From: Pseudomonadota bacterium
GTDB taxonomy: Bacteria > Desulfobacterota > JADFVX01
Direction: 5' to 3'
Length of the DNA stretch: 8,007 bases
Assembly: GCA_015222555.1 (NCBI GenBank)
Contig: JADFVM010000178.1
Coordinates: 1-8,007, forward strand
The notes under the pieces were generated by a model that ran no database searches, was not told where the DNA came from, and worked only from the letters and a program-made list of their open reading frames with translations. The first letter of the stretch is position 1. Each line of letters begins with the position of its first letter. Made by a program: the position numbers and the translations under genes. Shown here one piece after another: positions 4,836 to 8,007 of the stretch.

Positions 4836-5648
4836 ATGAAAAAATTTTTTCAGGTAGTTGGGTTCAGCCTTTTTGCCATAGTGGCCTTTGCTCTCTTCGC
4901 CAACTACGGAATCCCTAAGATAAACCCTGCGCCGCCTCCGGTGGAGGAGAAGGTAGACCTGGGAGCCATGACGATAGAGTCATTTATTGCTCTTGGTGAC
5001 AGGATCTTCAACGGCAAGGGGACCTGTACGCTTTGCCATAATGCCGTAGGCGGTCGGGCGCCTATGCTGGACAGCGTAGCAGCAAAAGCGGGAGAGAGGG
5101 TGTCCGATGCCCGTTATAAGGGAACAGCGACCGATTCCGAGGGTTATATTTATGAATCTATGGTCGAACCCTCAGCTTTTGTAGTTGTCGGCTTCGGAAA
5201 GTCAGGGACGAACGACACGGTAAGCCCCATGCCGAATGTGTCAACGGGGAGCATCGGTCTTTCAGATGTCGAGCTGAAAGCGGTTGTTGCTTACCTTCAG
5301 GATAAGGCAGGTTCTGATGTTACCGTCGAGATACCGACGGAGGCGCCTGCCGATGAGGAGCAAGAGGAAGGTGCCGAGCGGGTTGTGGCAAAGACCGCGG
5401 AAGAGGTGATCGAAAATTACGGATGTACCATGTGCCACAAGATTGCCGCCGGTGAGGGCGATATGGGGCCCGATCTGACCAAGATAGGTGCTGCAAAAAG
5501 CAGGGAATATCTGAGAAGGGCTATCCTTGATCCTAACGCCAATATAGCTGTCGGCTTTGACCCGGATATGATGCCGGGAGATTTTGGTGACCAGATGGCT
5601 GCTTCGGAGCTGGAATTGCTGGTCAAATATATGGCAGATTCAAAATAA
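4836..5648 (+). CDS. Membrane-anchored dihaem cytochrome c
   Basis: This 270-aa protein has an uncleaved-looking N-terminal anchor (about residues 6-24), a proline-rich hinge (INPAPPPVEE), and two cytochrome c domains facing the periplasm. Haem 1 binds at CTLCH (Cys64, Cys67, His68), with Met132 in SPMPNVS the likely sixth ligand. Haem 2 binds at CTMCH (Cys197, Cys200, His201), with Met246 in MMPGDFG the likely ligand. An acidic Glu/Ala-rich linker (about 162-180) separates the domains. The layout resembles the CcoP-like or cytochrome cbb3 subunit III style of dihaem protein. AAGGAG at 4822-4827 precedes the ATG, 19 bases after the CydA-like stop, so translation is tightly linked. The likely job is to carry electrons to or from the CydA-like core. 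Confidence 0.92.
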   Translation: MKKFFQVVGFSLFAIVAFALFANYGIPKINPAPPPVEEKVDLGAMTIESFIALGDRIFNGKGTCTLCHNAVGGRAPMLDSVAAKAGERVSDARYKGTATDSEGYIYESMVEPSAFVVVGFGKSGTNDTVSPMPNVSTGSIGLSDVELKAVVAYLQDKAGSDVTVEIPTEAPADEEQEEGAERVVAKTAEEVIENYGCTMCHKIAAGEGDMGPDLTKIGAAKSREYLRRAILDPNANIAVGFDPDMMPGDFGDQMAASELELLVKYMADSK

Positions 5649-5670
5649 AATCTTATTGAGGTCATAGATT

Positions 5671-6441
5671 ATGAAAATTCCAAAGTTATTACAGGCGTTA
5701 CTGGTACTGGTAGTCGTTTACGTTGCCTTCAAGATCTTCTTCAACGTGATTCTTGGCCAGCTGATTCCATCGAGCCTGCTCACCATGTATATGTTCTTCG
5801 TCATATGCGGTGTCTTTATGGTCTTTACTGCCACAGAGGAAGGTGCCAGGGAACTGGTGGCGCCCATCAAGGCGCTGGTGGAGGACCCGTCGAAGAAGAA
5901 CATCAGGAATATTGTATTTATCATTATCCCTTTGCTGATAGGCGGTTATGTCTATCAAAAGATGGTGCCAAGCTTTGATGCGCCTATCGAGCTGCGAAGT
6001 ATCCATCCCGCGCCACCCTCTTCGCTTAAGGCTTTCGGAAAACGGTACGACCTGATGACCCTTGAAAACCCCTACAGGAAATTTGAAAAGGAAGACCCGG
6101 AGAAGTTTAAGGAGCTGGTAAAGGAGGGAGGCGCTGTCTATATCAAGAACTGCCAGTTCTGTCACGGCGATAAGCTGGATGGAAAGGGGCCATATGCTGC
6201 TGCGCTTAACCCGCTGCCGCTTAATTTTCAGGATGTGGGAACTATTGCCCAGCTCCAGGAATCATATCTTTTCTGGCGTATATCGACAGGAGGACCGGGC
6301 TTGCCTAAGGAAGCGACACCCTGGCTCTCGTCCATGCCTGTGTGGCAGGACTTCCTTAGTGAAGATGAAATCTGGAAGGTAATTCTTTTCCTCTATGATT
6401 ACACGGGTCAAAGCCCGAGATCATGGGGTGAGTCACATTAA
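5671..6441 (+). CDS. Three-helix membrane-anchored monohaem cytochrome c
   Basis: This 256-aa protein starts with three predicted membrane helices (about residues 8-29, 32-52 and 80-97), then a periplasmic cytochrome c domain. The haem site is CQFCH (Cys161, Cys164, His165), followed by GDKLDGKGPYA as in class I cytochromes of the cbb3-subunit-III type. Met222 in SSMPVW, just before the final SEDEIWKVILFLY helix, is the expected axial ligand. A triple-helix anchor on a single-haem cytochrome is more membrane than is needed for tethering, which hints that the helices are a structural part of a complex with the CydA-like protein. GAGG at 5658-5661 lies nine bases before the ATG, and the gene follows its neighbour after 22 bases. 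Confidence 0.9.
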   Translation: MKIPKLLQALLVLVVVYVAFKIFFNVILGQLIPSSLLTMYMFFVICGVFMVFTATEEGARELVAPIKALVEDPSKKNIRNIVFIIIPLLIGGYVYQKMVPSFDAPIELRSIHPAPPSSLKAFGKRYDLMTLENPYRKFEKEDPEKFKELVKEGGAVYIKNCQFCHGDKLDGKGPYAAALNPLPLNFQDVGTIAQLQESYLFWRISTGGPGLPKEATPWLSSMPVWQDFLSEDEIWKVILFLYDYTGQSPRSWGESH

Positions 6442-6467
6442 TCATTAAAATGTTAGGACGGTAACTT

Positions 6468-7979
6468 ATGAAAATGAAAATTATTCTGGCCTTACTTATT
6501 TCGTGGTTCATGATCGGTACGGCAATGGCCAAATCTGGCAATGTTGACAATGGGACCGAAGTCTACAACAAACGGTGCGTATGGTGTCATGGCGAGGAAG
6601 GTGACGGTATGGGCCCCGGTGCCGATAGAATGAATCCGCCTCCAAGGGATTTTACCTCGGGTATGTACAAGATCAATACGACCGGTTTTGATGATATGGT
6701 ACCTAATGATGAAGATATTTACCGCATGATTGCCGATGGTATGCCAAATACAAATATGCCCGGGTGGAGTGACATTCTATCCGAACAGGATATGTGGGAC
6801 CTGGTGGCCTACCTGAAGACCTTTGCAGGATACGAAGAGGAAAAACCGGAAACGCAGGTTGACTTCGGAAAGCAGATTCCATCATCGGAAGATAGCCTCA
6901 AGAAGGGTGCGGAGCTGTTCAAGGATCGCTGTTCAGAGTGCCATGGAGATGCCGGTAAAGGCGTAGCCATCAAGAAACTGAAAGACGACCTTGGTTACCG
7001 TACCTGGCCTAGGAACCTGACCAAACCATGGACCTTCCGCGGAAGCAACGATCCAAAGGATATCTATGCCCGTATTTCGACGGGTATCCCCGGAACACAG
7101 ATGCCTAACTTTGCGAATGAAAAAAGCAAGAAAAAGCTTTCAATCGAGGAGAGATGGCATGTTGCCAACTATGCAGCCTCTCTGGCTGAAAAGGAGAAGA
7201 TTGTTCGTGGCGAAAGTACGGTAATCAAAGCCGAAAAGATCGAGGGAGACCTGCCTGATGCCCCGGGTGATGAAAGGTGGGCCACTACGGCATCTACCAC
7301 ATTCTATCTGTTGCCCCAGATAATCGGCAAGGAGAGGTTTTTTACGCCCTCAAATGATACAATTACAGCCAGGGCGGTTTATAATGATAAGGATATTGTC
7401 TTTTTACTGGAGTGGGATGACAGGACAAAAAGTACGCCAGGTAACGCAGATGCGGAAAATATTTCTGATCCCGGCATTTCAGAGGACAGTGTTGCTCTTC
7501 AGTTCCCCGTAAGGCTTCTGGAAACGTCAGAAAAGCCCTACTTCGGAATGGGTGACGCCGTCAATCCAGTCAATATATGGCAGTGGAAGGGGGGCACAAC
7601 GGACACCGCTGAGAGTGTTATTCTCCTAAACAGCAAGGGATTTGCTGAAATAGAGAAAAGAGATGCTGCCGAAGTCGGTCTTACGGCTAAGGGTGTCTAT
7701 GATAACGGCACATGGAGGGTCGTTATGAAGAGGTCTCTTGTCGCGGCCGACGAAGAAAAAGATCTGTCGATTGAGTTGGGCAAATTCATCCCTGTCGCCT
7801 TTGCTGCATGGGACGGTAGTAACGGCGAAAAGGGTTCAAAGCATACAATGTCTACGTGGTATTGGCTCTATCTTAAACCAGCTTCTGGTACTGATGTTTA
7901 TGTGGTTCCACTAGTGGTATTCGCTCTTATTCTTGGCGGATTGATCTGGTGGGCAAGAAGCGCCGCAAAGGGAAAATAG
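6468..7979 (+). CDS. Fusion of two cytochrome c domains and an EB_dh-type haem-b domain
   Basis: This 503-aa exported protein begins with a Sec signal peptide, with cleavage likely after AMA (residue 21). Cytochrome c domain 1 has CVWCH (Cys37, Cys40, His41), with Met97 in NMPGW or Met92 as sixth ligand. Domain 2 has CSECH (Cys155, Cys158, His159), with Met212 in QMPNF. From about residue 255 the protein matches the ethylbenzene-dehydrogenase gamma/NxrC-like domain (EB_dh), which binds a b haem through Met and Lys. The landmarks are Met361 in FGMGDAVNPVNIWQW and Lys458 in GSKHTMSTWYWLYL. A C-terminal helix (about 478-496) ending in basic residues anchors it. No molybdopterin enzyme, the usual EB_dh partner, is present. 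It probably acts as a multi-haem electron relay for the CydA-like complex. AGGA at 6455-6458 is a modest ribosome-binding site. Confidence 0.88.
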   Translation: MKMKIILALLISWFMIGTAMAKSGNVDNGTEVYNKRCVWCHGEEGDGMGPGADRMNPPPRDFTSGMYKINTTGFDDMVPNDEDIYRMIADGMPNTNMPGWSDILSEQDMWDLVAYLKTFAGYEEEKPETQVDFGKQIPSSEDSLKKGAELFKDRCSECHGDAGKGVAIKKLKDDLGYRTWPRNLTKPWTFRGSNDPKDIYARISTGIPGTQMPNFANEKSKKKLSIEERWHVANYAASLAEKEKIVRGESTVIKAEKIEGDLPDAPGDERWATTASTTFYLLPQIIGKERFFTPSNDTITARAVYNDKDIVFLLEWDDRTKSTPGNADAENISDPGISEDSVALQFPVRLLETSEKPYFGMGDAVNPVNIWQWKGGTTDTAESVILLNSKGFAEIEKRDAAEVGLTAKGVYDNGTWRVVMKRSLVAADEEKDLSIELGKFIPVAFAAWDGSNGEKGSKHTMSTWYWLYLKPASGTDVYVVPLVVFALILGGLIWWARSAAKGK

Positions 7980-8007
7980 TCGCGGAACTGTTCTTGTTTC
8001 CTTTTGC
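7980..8007. other. Short tail after the last gene
   Basis: Only 28 bases remain after the last stop codon, and no terminator or further start is visible. Whether the operon continues beyond the window, for example with more subunits, cannot be told. Confidence 0.5.

Noticed and set aside
5698..6165. Minus-strand 155-codon frame opposite the monohaem cytochrome c
   Set aside because: It is antisense to a well-supported cytochrome gene, has no ribosome-binding site of note and no recognisable motif.
1..8007. CRISPR array, tRNA, rRNA, phage or transposase gene
   Set aside because: There is no regularly spaced short repeat series, no tRNA cloverleaf or rRNA segment I could recognise, and no integrase or transposase motif. 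The tandem pair at 2201-2575 is too long and has only two copies.

Overview
The window looks like a chromosomal segment from a Gram-negative bacterium with a c-type-cytochrome-rich respiratory chain. The evidence is two lipobox lipoproteins, Sec signal peptides, periplasmic copper chaperones and five CXXCH haem-c sites. Base composition is moderate, with AT-rich intergenic DNA. The gene style would suit Nitrospirota, Desulfobacterota or a related lineage, but nothing here fixes the taxon. All convincing protein genes are on the plus strand. The possible exception is a duplicated small ORF on the minus strand.

Positions 1-2022 hold three export-linked metal and redox genes: a Sco1/SenC-type copper chaperone lipoprotein (182-805), a PCuAC-type copper chaperone with a perfect metal motif (979-1446), and a TlpA/ResA-like thioredoxin-fold lipoprotein with a CVSC active site (1513-2022). 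A small hairpin and a dispersed palindromic (MITE/REP-like) element lie between the first two. Such genes usually serve assembly of a respiratory oxidase and its c-type cytochromes.

Positions 2023-2932 contain no large gene but are not empty. A roughly 183-bp unit occurs twice in tandem (2201-2384 and 2394-2575). On the minus strand each copy contains a short hydrophobic reading frame; copy 1 has promoter geometry that would place an ATG at the transcription start, and copy 2 has lost that start and the frame. Two good plus-strand small membrane-protein genes follow (2613-2714 and 2748-2864, 33 and 38 aa), then a cluster of GTTAAC-type repeats directly before the main operon gene.

Positions 2957-7979 are a tight operon. 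It encodes a divergent CydA-family (cytochrome bd oxidase subunit I-like) membrane protein with an extra N-terminal anchor, a dihaem membrane-anchored cytochrome c, a three-helix-anchored monohaem cytochrome c, and a fusion of two cytochrome c domains with an ethylbenzene-dehydrogenase-gamma-like haem-b domain and a C-terminal membrane anchor. No CydB is present. The arrangement suggests a membrane complex in which a CydA-like core exchanges electrons with c-type cytochromes. The two small membrane proteins are candidate accessory subunits and the upstream copper/thiol genes are candidate assembly factors. Whether the core reduces oxygen or oxidises quinol to feed the cytochromes cannot be decided from the sequence.
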